From: an uncultured Desulfomonile sp.
Lineage (GTDB): Bacteria; Desulfobacterota; Desulfomonilia; Desulfomonilales; Desulfomonilaceae
Direction: 5' to 3'
DNA length: 14,857 bases
NCBI GenBank assembly: GCA_903920415.1
Contig: CAIXMD010000082.1
Span: forward strand, 1-14,857
Under the pieces are notes generated by a model, which worked only from the letters and a program-made list of their open reading frames with translations, was not told where the DNA came from and searched no databases. This document shows, piece after piece, positions 5,698-12,531 of the stretch. Numbering within the stretch: the first letter of the stretch is position 1; every line of letters starts with the position of its first letter. A program made the position numbers and the translations under genes.

Positions 5698-6507
5698 ATG
5701 CCCGCAAGAAAATACAGTGAAAGGCTCTGTGTCCTTTATAGGACTTACAATCGTCGCGAGTTTGTTCATCCGGACCCGCTGGAATTCCTTTATCATTACG
5801 ATAACCTGAATGACCGGGAAATAGTAGGCCTCGTAGCTTCATCGCTGGCGTACGGGAGTGTGTTGCAGATATTGAAAAGCGTTTCGACGGTTCTTGAGAG
5901 GATAAGATCCCCTTACGAGTTTCTGTGCAATGCTTCGCCTGAAGAACTGCTCGAAACTTTCAAGGATTTCAAGTACAGGTTCACCACTGGCAATGAGCTG
6001 GCCTGGATGCTTTACGGGGTAAAAAAGGTTCTTGAGAGATACGGATCTCTCGGCTCCTGCTTCTCACAGGCATTCAAAGATGAACACGAGAACGTGCTTC
6101 CGGCTCTATCAGCATTCGTCAGAGAGTTATCCTCCGTATTCGACAGCAAACCACGCAGTCTCTTGCCTTCACCGGACGCCGGGAGCGCGTGCAAGAGGTT
6201 AAATCTGTTCCTACGCTGGATGGTGCGCTGCGACGAGGTCGATCCCGGGGGATGGAATACAGTCCCGCCATCCAAATTAATCATCCCCCTGGACATTCAT
6301 ATGCACAGGATCAGTCTGCAACTTGGACTCACTAAACGTAAACAGGCCGATCTGCGAGCGGCCGTCGAAATCACCTCTGCTTTCAAAGGGATTGAACCTG
6401 GGGATCCCGTTCGGTATGACTTCTCACTCACGAGGTTGGGAATCCGCGATGATCTAACCCCGGATACTTTCATACGAGACTGCACAAAAAATATACTGGT
6501 GCATTGA
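5698..6507 (+). CDS. TIGR02757 / DUF2400 family protein
   Basis: The product has 269 residues, normal for the family. Diagnostic blocks are RTYNRREFVHPDPLEFLYHY near the start, NDREIVGLVASSLAYGSVLQ at about 38-57, LLPSPDAGSACKRLNLFLRW at about 155-174, PPSKLIIPLDIHMHRI at about 190-205, and a C-terminal DPVRYDFSLTRLGI. The biochemical function is not established. The Lys-rich LTKRKQAD plus PLDxHxxR layout reminds me of helix-hairpin-helix DNA glycosylases, but that is only an impression. It starts 23 bases after the regulator and is probably co-transcribed with it. The SD-like GAGGA is about 11 bases from ATG 5698, rather far, and no better start is visible. Confidence 0.87.
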   Translation: MPARKYSERLCVLYRTYNRREFVHPDPLEFLYHYDNLNDREIVGLVASSLAYGSVLQILKSVSTVLERIRSPYEFLCNASPEELLETFKDFKYRFTTGNELAWMLYGVKKVLERYGSLGSCFSQAFKDEHENVLPALSAFVRELSSVFDSKPRSLLPSPDAGSACKRLNLFLRWMVRCDEVDPGGWNTVPPSKLIIPLDIHMHRISLQLGLTKRKQADLRAAVEITSAFKGIEPGDPVRYDFSLTRLGIRDDLTPDTFIRDCTKNILVH

Positions 6508-6612
6508 AGACACACGTAAAAAATTGACTTGGTCTTTCTGGATTGGGTCGGATTGGTACCCCATTCAGGGTCGTTTACATCGCGACTGAGTAGTGTCCAT
6601 TTAAGACATCAG

Positions 6613-7107
6613 CTATTTCCCTGGAACGCCGAAACGTACTGTCTGCCCCTCTTTTACCCCATATTTTTTGCAGAAGCCCCCTTTGATCTCCAAGCAATAT
6701 CTGCATGGAATCATAGATGGATAAACCCGGCCGGAATGAGGAGCAATATCTTCATAGACCAGCTTTATTACCCCGGCAGAGTCGATCCAAACGGCGTCAA
6801 TAGGGAATTTCATCCCCTGCATATGGATGGCGTACTGGCCTGGAACCGTAAAATCCAGAAGCATTCCATCTTCATCGGTTATCCGATCCCAACCCAGGAG
6901 TCCTTCGCGCAGGGCTCTGTCCGTATCCGCGACTACAGCCTGAATGGTTCTGCCACCGAGAGCCACCATCACTCTACGCGATTTTGAGCCGTTCAATTGG
7001 TTTGATGTTGCCGCAGGACTATTTTCAGACGCAAGTGCAGGGAAAAGAACAGCGAACAGAAAGAAGTTAATTATGATTAAAGGTAAGACCAGCATGAATT
7101 TTATCAT
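6613..7107 (-). CDS. Exported DUF192 family protein with extra cysteines
   Basis: The product has 164 residues. Residues 1-27 form a signal peptide (hydrophobic core, then FPALA before SENS), so the protein is periplasmic. Residues about 46-160 match DUF192 (PF02643): REGLLGWDRITDEDGMLLDF, IHMQGMKFPIDAVWID at about 94-109, GVIKLVYEDIAPHSG, then YPSMIPCRYCLEIKGGFCKK and a closing VKEGQTVRFG. The family has no established biochemical role. Three cysteines, C135, C138 and C146, occupy the segment where most members have a non-Cys YVLEL stretch. AGGAG seven bases upstream supports ATG 7107. The gene is divergent from the tRNA gene and convergent with the TIGR02757 gene. Confidence 0.87.
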   Translation of the reverse strand: MIKFMLVLPLIIINFFLFAVLFPALASENSPAATSNQLNGSKSRRVMVALGGRTIQAVVADTDRALREGLLGWDRITDEDGMLLDFTVPGQYAIHMQGMKFPIDAVWIDSAGVIKLVYEDIAPHSGRVYPSMIPCRYCLEIKGGFCKKYGVKEGQTVRFGVPGK

Positions 7108-7132
7108 TCAATGGCTCCTGAGGCTCGAAATC

Positions 7133-7161
7133 TTGACAATCACATCATTGTATTGTAACTT
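7133..7161 (+). promoter_or_regulatory. Promoter of tRNA-Lys
   Basis: A perfect -35 TTGACA (7133-7138) is followed after 17 bases by TAACTT (7156-7161). Transcription would start near 7168, only about seven bases before the mature tRNA, giving a very short 5' leader. Confidence 0.7.
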
Positions 7162-7174
7162 TTTCCCGGACGAG

Positions 7175-7250
7175 GGGCCGTTAGCTCAATTGGTAGAGCA
7201 ACTGACTCTTAATCAGTAGGTTTGGGGTTCGAGCCCCCGACGGCCCACCA
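7175..7250 (+). tRNA. tRNA-Lys, anticodon CTT
   Basis: A complete 76-base cloverleaf with encoded CCA. Acceptor GGGCCGT (7175-7181) pairs with ACGGCCC (7240-7246), then A plus CCA. The D stem is GCTC/GAGC (7184-7187, 7196-7199). The anticodon stem is ACTGA/TCAGT with loop CTCTTAA, anticodon CTT at 7208-7210, reading AAG codons. The T stem TGGGG/CCCCG encloses TTCGAGC; the outermost pair is G-U. A good promoter and an intrinsic terminator show it is a single-gene transcription unit. Confidence 0.97.
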
Positions 7251-7297
7251 AAAAGACCAGACACTTAGAGTTGAAATAATCCCCTGACGGTCAGAGA

Positions 7298-7330
7298 AAA
7301 TCCGGGTTTAAGCCCGGATTTGTTATTTTT
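7298..7330 (+). terminator. Intrinsic terminator after tRNA-Lys
   Basis: AAATCCGGG (7298-7306) pairs perfectly with CCCGGATTT (7313-7321) around a 6-base loop, followed by GTTATTTTT. It lies about 48 bases past the tRNA 3' end. Confidence 0.88.
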
Positions 7331-7395
7331 GGCTTACGTGCATGGAACTGCCATTAGTACGAATGACAATGCTCTCCAGAATCAATAATAACAAA

Positions 7396-7424
7396 TTGTC
7401 CCTTCTTTACACAAAAATTATCGT
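7396..7424 (+). promoter_or_regulatory. Candidate promoter of the thioesterase gene
   Basis: TTGTCC (7396-7401), a 17-base spacer, then TATCGT (7419-7424): four of six matches in each hexamer. Transcription would begin near 7431, about 108 bases before ATG 7539. Confidence 0.35.
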
Positions 7425-7538
7425 TCACACAGATTTTCTGACGTTTCATTAACAGTGGCAAGAGAACCCTCTCTTCTGTTAAGGTTTTGGGGTCGGTTGA
7501 TTCTCTACGATATTAAACTCCTGATGAAAGGGAAAAAC

Positions 7539-8333
7539 ATGCACCAGTTCGATAAAGATATCGTACTTGCTGAGCAAGAGCCTTTCCTTTTTAAAGTCAA
7601 TTTGACCGACAACTGGTCAATTAATGGTAATCCCAACGGTGGTTATCTTATGGCCTTATTGGCCAATGCCATGTTGCAGCATAGTGGAAAAAAATCAACA
7701 CCGATAATAACGGCAAATTTCATTTCGCGTTGTGTCCCTGGGACGGCCAGGGTTTCTGTCGAAAAGATTTCTCGTTCCAATCAATTTAATCGGTTTCAAG
7801 CTATACTGACCCAACAAGGAAAAGAGAGAATTCGAGCGTTTGGAACATTTGCAGGTGGAAAAGACGGATATGGTGAAAAAAGATATGAAAAACTTATGCC
7901 TGATATGGCTAATCTAGAGGAATGTATTTTGGTTCCGGAAATTCCGAATTACACGCTCTTCAGTCAGATAGACTTGCGTTTGGATCCAAGCTGTGCTGGG
8001 TGGATGGCGGGTAACTTGAGTGACAAGTCAGAACAAAGAGGTTGGATTAGATTTAAAGACTACCGGCGTTTTGATACGTTATCATTATTCTTATTAGCCG
8101 ATTCCTTCCCTCCTCCAATCTTGGCGAGTCAGGGTCTCGTTGCTTGGGTTCCTACGCTCGAGTTTTCGGTGAATATTCGTAACCTTCCCAGTACCAAATG
8201 GCTGAAAGGGTTTTTCCGGACCTCTTTCATAAACAACGGAATTCTCGAGGAAGACGGCGAACTATGGGACGAGAATGGAGAACTCATTGCAATTTCAAGA
8301 CAGATTGCTCAATACCGAAAACACAACCCGTGA
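7539..8333 (+). CDS. Acyl-CoA thioesterase-like protein (TesB-type double hotdog)
   Basis: I place the start at ATG 7539, which has AAAGGGA five bases upstream and gives 264 residues beginning MHQFDKDIVLAEQEPF; an upstream in-frame start at 7455 would add 28 residues with no family resemblance. The sequence fits the 4HBT_3/TesB-like thioesterase family: WSINGNPNGGYLMALLANAM near residues 27-46 (the substrate-pocket helix region), ITANFISRCVPGTARVSVE as the following strand pair, a second hotdog half with FLLADSFPPPILAS at about 179-192, and the C-terminal DENGELIAISRQIAQYR typical of the fold. Members hydrolyse acyl-CoA to free acid and CoA in the cytoplasm; the chain length cannot be told. 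By eye its codons are more A+T-rich than those of the beta-oxidation genes. It stands alone between its own candidate promoter and a hairpin at 8491-8520. Confidence 0.8.
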   Translation: MHQFDKDIVLAEQEPFLFKVNLTDNWSINGNPNGGYLMALLANAMLQHSGKKSTPIITANFISRCVPGTARVSVEKISRSNQFNRFQAILTQQGKERIRAFGTFAGGKDGYGEKRYEKLMPDMANLEECILVPEIPNYTLFSQIDLRLDPSCAGWMAGNLSDKSEQRGWIRFKDYRRFDTLSLFLLADSFPPPILASQGLVAWVPTLEFSVNIRNLPSTKWLKGFFRTSFINNGILEEDGELWDENGELIAISRQIAQYRKHNP

Positions 8334-8490
8334 CTTTAGAATGACCATGGTTGCTTAAGTTTTCCACAGCTATACCAATACTCTGGGCGTCCAGGAAGAT
8401 TCATAGGCATGCCAGCCCGAACATCTGATAATGGACCGAACTCACTGGTGGTATCCAATGTGCGGAAGATTGATTCTAATCAGTCCTGGT

Positions 8491-8520
8491 AAACGACCAC
8501 GTGCAGAGCAACGTGGGTTT
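8491..8520. terminator. Hairpin between convergent thioesterase and Trm112-family genes
   Basis: CCACGT (8497-8502) pairs with ACGTGG (8511-8516) around an 8-base loop, and AAAC (8491-8494) can extend the stem with GTTT (8517-8520) past a two-base bulge. It lies between two genes that point at each other, about 160 bases after one and 50 after the other, and could end either transcript. The T-run is only three bases. Confidence 0.4.
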
Positions 8521-8567
8521 CTAAGTCCATCTAAAGTGTGATTGACGTCGGCAAGCTATACATCCAC

Positions 8568-8762
8568 CTATGCATTGCGTTCCGCCTCTCCAAATTCAAC
8601 AGGCAGTGCCTCGTCGATGAGCATGATAGGTATGTCGTCCTTGATCTCGTACTTGAGGCGACAGGCATAACAGATAAGCCCATCGCTATTTTCAGTGAGA
8701 ACAAGGTCCCCCTTACATTTCGGGCACACGAGTATGTCCAACAACTTTTGATTTACAGCCAT
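8568..8762 (-). CDS. Trm112 / UPF0434 family zinc-ribbon protein
   Basis: The product has 64 residues starting MAVNQKLLDILVCPKCKGDL. It carries two Cys pairs, C13-x2-C16 and C31-x2-C34, expected to bind one zinc, followed by the conserved LKYEIKDDIPIMLIDEA. The ATG at 8762 is preceded by GGGAGA five bases upstream, so I prefer it to an upstream in-frame start that would add 23 unrelated residues. In eukaryotes and archaea Trm112 is the activating partner of several methyltransferases; bacterial homologues of this size are usually uncharacterised, and a methyltransferase-partner role is inference. No methyltransferase gene adjoins it here. Confidence 0.88.
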   Translation of the reverse strand: MAVNQKLLDILVCPKCKGDLVLTENSDGLICYACRLKYEIKDDIPIMLIDEALPVEFGEAERNA

Positions 8763-8919
8763 GGCTTTCTCCCGGTGAAGTAAGTTAGGTTGCAACGTCC
8801 TGGATCGAGGCCACCCCTCTCTACAAGGCAAGGCAACTCCTTGTAGTATAAGAAACCTCTTTCAGCAATCTTCTATATAACGATGAAGGCACCATTGCAA
8901 GCCTCAAAAAACTTTAGGT

Positions 8920-8951
8920 TGACCAAACAATGTCTCAATCAAATTTGGTCA
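8920..8951. repeat. Perfect 8-bp inverted repeat TGACCAAA-N16-TTTGGTCA
   Basis: TGACCAAA (8920-8927) and TTTGGTCA (8944-8951) are exact complements separated by 16 bases. There is no T-run, and it sits more than 100 bases upstream of the AMIN-gene promoter. It may be a regulator-binding site or an RNA stem. Confidence 0.45.
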
Positions 8952-9001
8952 TGTGTTCAATGTTCCAAACGGATCAATGAGCATTATTTGATATTTGAAA
9001 A

Positions 9002-9025
9002 TATTAACCATCGCATTAGTTAATA
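9002..9025. repeat. Perfect 7-bp inverted repeat TATTAAC-N10-GTTAATA
   Basis: TATTAAC (9002-9008) and GTTAATA (9019-9025) flank a 10-base spacer, ending 28 bases upstream of the -35 hexamer of the AMIN gene. The size and position suit a dimeric regulator operator. Confidence 0.45.
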
Positions 9026-9053
9026 ACTATATTCTATTGATATTTAATATTAA

Positions 9054-9082
9054 TTGACATATCTCACTTAATGTGCTACGGT
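9054..9082 (+). promoter_or_regulatory. Promoter of the AMIN-domain gene
   Basis: A perfect -35 TTGACA (9054-9059) is followed after 17 bases by TACGGT (9077-9082), which keeps the T-A-n-n-n-T core. Start near 9089 gives a leader of about 110 bases. Confidence 0.55.
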
Positions 9083-9100
9083 CTTAACGGGATTTTTTCT

Positions 9101-9118
9101 CGAAGGGAGAACCCTTCG
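9101..9118 (+). promoter_or_regulatory. Stable hairpin in the AMIN-gene leader
   Basis: CGAAGGG (9101-9107) pairs with CCCTTCG (9112-9118) around a 4-base AGAA loop. The T-run lies before, not after, the stem, so it is not a + strand terminator. It falls about 12 bases into the predicted transcript. Confidence 0.45.
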
Positions 9119-9200
9119 GGAGGGATTCCAGCGGTTCAGTCACACTGGAGATTCATTGGCTGCCAAGTTTCTCTGGCAGAGAAGTCTTGAGAGGATCAAC

Positions 9201-10214
9201 ATGATCACTAAATTGTTAGGCCGCACAATTCAAGCCGTCATGTGCATGGCCCTGCTTATTGCCCCAATAGCTGAGGCCATGGCCGACCCAGGAGAGATTA
9301 CAGCGGTTCAGGTAGCGTCCGACTTGAAAAGTATAGTTGTCAGATCCGACGGACCTCTCGGTAAGCATGCAGCATTTGTAATTGACCGTCCTTTCCGGCT
9401 GGTAATTGATTTCGAAGCAACTAGTTTGGGAAAACTTCAAGGCAAAATCAGGGTGGACCGGGAACCGATCAGCGAGATCCGCCTGGGTTATCATAATGAC
9501 CGCGCCCGAGTTGTAGTGGATTTCGGCGACCATCCTGTCCCGCCGTTTCAGATCGAAAGGGACAACAACCTGTTTATGGTGGTATTAGGAAAAAGCCCTG
9601 CCCTGCCTGGTAAAAATTCCAGCAAGGGATCGCCGGTTCCCAAGCCTCCTCCTTTGCGATCCGAAGCTCAGCCTCCAGTAAAGACCTCTTTGCCATCCGA
9701 AATGTCCACTCCGGAACGGCCCATCCCAAAGTCTGAAGTCCCTCGTCCGGAAAAGCTGCCAGTAAGGTCGGAAGCTCCGCTTCCGGAACGTATACCCCGA
9801 GATCCAGAGTCGTCCGCCGTGTCGGTAAAAACCGCTTATATGAAGAACAACCTCCTTATTGTAGAATTGGTAGACCCGAAGGATCCTAAACTCACTTACA
9901 GAATGGTCGTTGATCTCGATGTGGATGAGCTGAGTATCAAAGGTGCTTTACTGAGCGATGCCAAAGGCAATCTGAAGAAATTTGAGTTTTTTAAGAGCGA
10001 ACCCGAGTCTAGAGGTAGTTCGGGATCCGAGAACAAAATTACAGTAGGACCTCGCAAGAGTTCTCCCTCCGGAGCAGCGGATATTGACGAAGGGACATAT
10101 AGGAGGGGCATGCCGACAGCCCGGACCGGGAAGCCTCCCGAAACAGCTTCCGGTGGGACCTGGCCGTTGCGCATTGAGGAATTCCGGCCCCAGTCACGCA
10201 GGGCGGAACGTTAA
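9201..10214 (+). CDS. Secreted AMIN-domain protein with Pro-rich linker
   Basis: The product has 337 residues from ATG 9201, which has GAGAGGA five bases upstream; an upstream TTG at 9156 is less likely. Residues 1-28 are a signal peptide (…APIAEAMA before DPGE). Residues about 31-130 fit the AMIN domain (PF11741): ITAVQVASDLKSIVVRSDG, DRPFRLVIDFEATSLG and IRLGYHNDRARVVVDFG. Then comes a linker of about 70 residues rich in Pro, Ser, Arg and Glu, with loosely repeated RSEA-PPxP and PxPE units. Residues about 205-262 (SVKTAYMKNNLLIVELVDPK onward) form a second beta-rich block, followed by a basic, disordered-looking tail. AMIN domains localise amidases such as AmiC and PilQ-type secretins to the cell wall; here no amidase, secretin or peptidase domain is present, so the protein may be a wall-associated adaptor. 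Confidence 0.8.
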   Translation: MITKLLGRTIQAVMCMALLIAPIAEAMADPGEITAVQVASDLKSIVVRSDGPLGKHAAFVIDRPFRLVIDFEATSLGKLQGKIRVDREPISEIRLGYHNDRARVVVDFGDHPVPPFQIERDNNLFMVVLGKSPALPGKNSSKGSPVPKPPPLRSEAQPPVKTSLPSEMSTPERPIPKSEVPRPEKLPVRSEAPLPERIPRDPESSAVSVKTAYMKNNLLIVELVDPKDPKLTYRMVVDLDVDELSIKGALLSDAKGNLKKFEFFKSEPESRGSSGSENKITVGPRKSSPSGAADIDEGTYRRGMPTARTGKPPETASGGTWPLRIEEFRPQSRRAER

Positions 10215-10220
10215 TGTTTC

Positions 10221-10248
10221 GGGAGGACCTCGCAGGAGAAATCCTCCC
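10221..10248. terminator. Hairpin between convergent AMIN and fadB-like genes
   Basis: GGGAGGA (10221-10227) pairs with TCCTCCC (10242-10248) around a 14-base loop. It begins seven bases after the AMIN gene stop and lies about 95 bases past the end of the fadB-like gene on the other strand. No T-run follows on either strand, so termination is uncertain. Confidence 0.35.
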
Positions 10249-10342
10249 TCAATCACCTCGGTTACCAAGTTGCCCGTTGTGGCCAGTGGTAATGTTCGAG
10301 TCAAGCACCACCCGGCAAATCAGGGTTCAATCCTTTGCCCTA

Positions 10343-12394
10343 TCAAATGCTGAAAAACACCTTCTGCAGCACCTTGGGCGTGTACCCGACCATGTCCAGA
10401 TAGAGCGTTAGGCCGCCGTTAAAAAATGGCCAGCCGGCACCCAATATCATTGCAGTATCGATATCTTTAGGATCAGGCACAACTTTTTCTTTGAGGACAA
10501 GATCTATTTCAACCGTCAGAGCGGTCAGGAGCCTGTCCAGGATTTCTTCTTTCACGAACTCTTTTTGAGCTTTGTCCTTCCAGATCTCGGCCACTTTTGG
10601 ATCGAGAGTCTTGCCCGGTCCCATACCCTGATAGATACTGCTGATCTTCGCCCCTACCAGTTTCTTCAGGCGCTCATTAATAGGGAAGCGGTCAGGCCAG
10701 ACCTTGTGGCACGTCTCCAAGACATGAAAGGCAACAGCCGGACCCACAAGACCAAGAAGGTCAAACGGGGCCATGGGTAGCCCTAACATGAGGAGTGCCT
10801 CATCTACTTGATTAAAGTCAGCACCCTCGTCAACGATTTCGAAGCAGTCGCTCAACAGTTTGGTCAGAAGCCTATTCACGAGAAACGCGGGGGAATCCTT
10901 TACCAGTATAGCGGTCTTCCTAATTTTTTTGGCACACTCGAATGCCGTGGCCAAAGTAGCGTCGTCGGTTTTGTCGCCCTTGATTATTTCAAGAAGAGGC
11001 AATACGGCTACAGGGTTAAAAAAGTGGAAACCTACCACCCGTTCCGGGTTCTGGAGCTTGGAAGCCATCTCAGTGATAGAGAGGCTGGACGTGTTGGTAG
11101 CGAGAATACAATTGGGAGAAACAACCGCTTCAGCTTGGGCAAAGACATCCTGCTTTACGTTCATCTCCTCGAACACTGCTTCGATGACAAAGTCGCAATC
11201 GGAAAAGTCTTGCCATTCAAGAGTGCCCATTAAAATGTGGAACAGGTGATCAGCCTTGGGTTTTGCCATTCGGCCTCTGCTTACCAGGGCCGACAATTCA
11301 CCTTTGACATAACCGAGCCCTTTGTCCACGAACTCTTGTTTTATATCCTTCATGACCACAGGAACACCGTAGCGTCGCAGAAACAGTAGTGCCAACTGGG
11401 AGGCCATCAGGCCGGCTCCGATAATTCCTATCTTGTTAATGGGGCGTGGTTTCACCTCTTTGGGCCTGCCTACAGGCTTCTTGGCCCGTCGCTGGATAAG
11501 GTCGAAGCTGTAAACACCAGCCTTGCACTGGCGACTCTTGATGAGATCGCCCAGAGCCTTGTCTTCATCCGCGAAGCATTCGTTGATACTTCTTTTAAGG
11601 TCGCATGCACTTTCGATGAGATCTATGGCCCGATATGGAGCAGGCGCAGCTCCGTGGACCCGCATGTCCACAAGACTGCGTGCCGCCTGGATTTGTGATT
11701 TCAACTTGGATACGTCCGGCGGTATTCTCTCCAACTTCTCCGACCCATCAATAAGGTGCTCCAGGAATCCCAGCGATTCATCAAAGAACTCCACTGAATC
11801 GAAAAGCCTATCTGCCAAGCCCATATGGAAAGCTCTGGTTCCATCGATGAGTCGATTCTGGTTCAGAGGGTTGTACACGATGAGTTCAAGCGCCTTCTCA
11901 GGTCCTAGCAGTCGAGGCGCTAGTGAGGAGCCCCCCCACCCGGGAACCAACCCGAGGAAACACTCGGGAAACCCAACGGCGGTAACTGATCTTGAAATCG
12001 TTCGGTAGTCACAGTAAAGCCCTATCTCAAGACCGCCGCCCAAAGCGGCTCCGTTGATGGCTGCCAGAGTCGGGATTTTAAGATCCATTATCCTTTTCAT
12101 TGCTGCATGGCCTGCAACCCCAATCTGACGACCTTGTTCAAATGTGTTGATAAAAGGCACCTGCATGAGATCCGCACCGGCGGCAAAAATATAGTGTTTA
12201 CCGCAGAGCATCATCCCTTTTACATCTTTATCAGCCTCGATTTTGTTTATGGCCTCGTGCAGAGATGCCAAGGCCTTTTCGTCAAAAGTGTTGGGTTTGT
12301 TGTAATCTTCACCATTGTCCATAGTGACGAGAGCAATCTTGCCTACCCGCGAATTATAATAAGTTGTATGGAATAAAGTCGGTGCTTCAGCCAT
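10343..12394 (-). CDS. fadB: Bifunctional enoyl-CoA hydratase / 3-hydroxyacyl-CoA dehydrogenase (FadB-like)
   Basis: The product has 683 residues with hydratase first and dehydrogenase second, the FadB/trifunctional-alpha order. The hydratase part (about 1-210) keeps the oxyanion segment HYIFAAGADL, E123 in LGGGLE and E144 in VGFPECFLGLVPGWGG, the two catalytic glutamates. The NAD-binding half starts at about 320 with IGIIGAGLMASQLALLFL, where the usual GAGxMGxGIA is replaced by GAGLMASQLA. The dehydrogenase catalytic set is present: NTSSLS (S436/S437), H457 in GFHFFNP, E469 and N507 in FLVNRLL. It hydrates trans-2-enoyl-CoA and oxidises the L-3-hydroxyacyl-CoA in the cytoplasm. AAAGGA upstream supports ATG 12394. 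It is the third gene after the acyl-CoA dehydrogenase and thiolase, 137 bases after the thiolase stop. The symbol is by function, not proven orthology. Confidence 0.92.
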   Translation of the reverse strand: MAEAPTLFHTTYYNSRVGKIALVTMDNGEDYNKPNTFDEKALASLHEAINKIEADKDVKGMMLCGKHYIFAAGADLMQVPFINTFEQGRQIGVAGHAAMKRIMDLKIPTLAAINGAALGGGLEIGLYCDYRTISRSVTAVGFPECFLGLVPGWGGSSLAPRLLGPEKALELIVYNPLNQNRLIDGTRAFHMGLADRLFDSVEFFDESLGFLEHLIDGSEKLERIPPDVSKLKSQIQAARSLVDMRVHGAAPAPYRAIDLIESACDLKRSINECFADEDKALGDLIKSRQCKAGVYSFDLIQRRAKKPVGRPKEVKPRPINKIGIIGAGLMASQLALLFLRRYGVPVVMKDIKQEFVDKGLGYVKGELSALVSRGRMAKPKADHLFHILMGTLEWQDFSDCDFVIEAVFEEMNVKQDVFAQAEAVVSPNCILATNTSSLSITEMASKLQNPERVVGFHFFNPVAVLPLLEIIKGDKTDDATLATAFECAKKIRKTAILVKDSPAFLVNRLLTKLLSDCFEIVDEGADFNQVDEALLMLGLPMAPFDLLGLVGPAVAFHVLETCHKVWPDRFPINERLKKLVGAKISSIYQGMGPGKTLDPKVAEIWKDKAQKEFVKEEILDRLLTALTVEIDLVLKEKVVPDPKDIDTAMILGAGWPFFNGGLTLYLDMVGYTPKVLQKVFFSI

Positions 12395-12531
12395 GGCGAT
12401 TCCTTTCCATTCAGTCTTCCTTTAAACTGGGCCTTGAGAGCCTCAGTATTAATAGAGCGATAAACACGGCAGGCTTTCTCCCAACCTTTGGTCGTGTTTT
12501 CCGCAAACCGTATCCCGGCTGAGGTCCGGAA

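Larger units (their letters stand above)
8763..9200. other. 438-base intergenic region with inverted repeats and a promoter
   Basis: No protein gene is seen. It separates the divergent Trm112-family and AMIN-domain genes. It holds an 8-bp inverted repeat (8920-8951), a 7-bp inverted repeat (9002-9025), a very A+T-rich patch from about 8985 to 9060, a sigma70-like promoter (9054-9082) and a leader hairpin (9101-9118). Confidence 0.6.

Noticed and set aside
6529..6987. 152-codon + strand frame
   Set aside because: It is opposite the DUF192 gene, which has a signal peptide, conserved motifs and ribosome binding site; the + frame has none.
7218..7500. Possible integration (att) repeat: AGGTTTGGGGTTCG in the tRNA and AGGTTTTGGGGTCGG near 7484
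   Set aside because: The match is short and needs an indel, there is no integrase gene, and the intervening DNA is only the tRNA terminator and a promoter.
7455..7538. Longer N-terminus for the thioesterase
   Set aside because: The extra 28 residues do not resemble the family and the start lacks a ribosome binding site, while ATG 7539 has AAAGGGA correctly spaced.
9156..9200. TTG start for the AMIN protein
   Set aside because: It would place charged residues in front of the signal peptide. ATG 9201 has a well-spaced GAGAGGA.
12462..12499. AAACACG/CGTGTTT inverted repeat between the thiolase and FadB-like genes
   Set aside because: Only 7 bp with a 24-base loop and no T-run; likely chance, and too weak to call an intergenic terminator.
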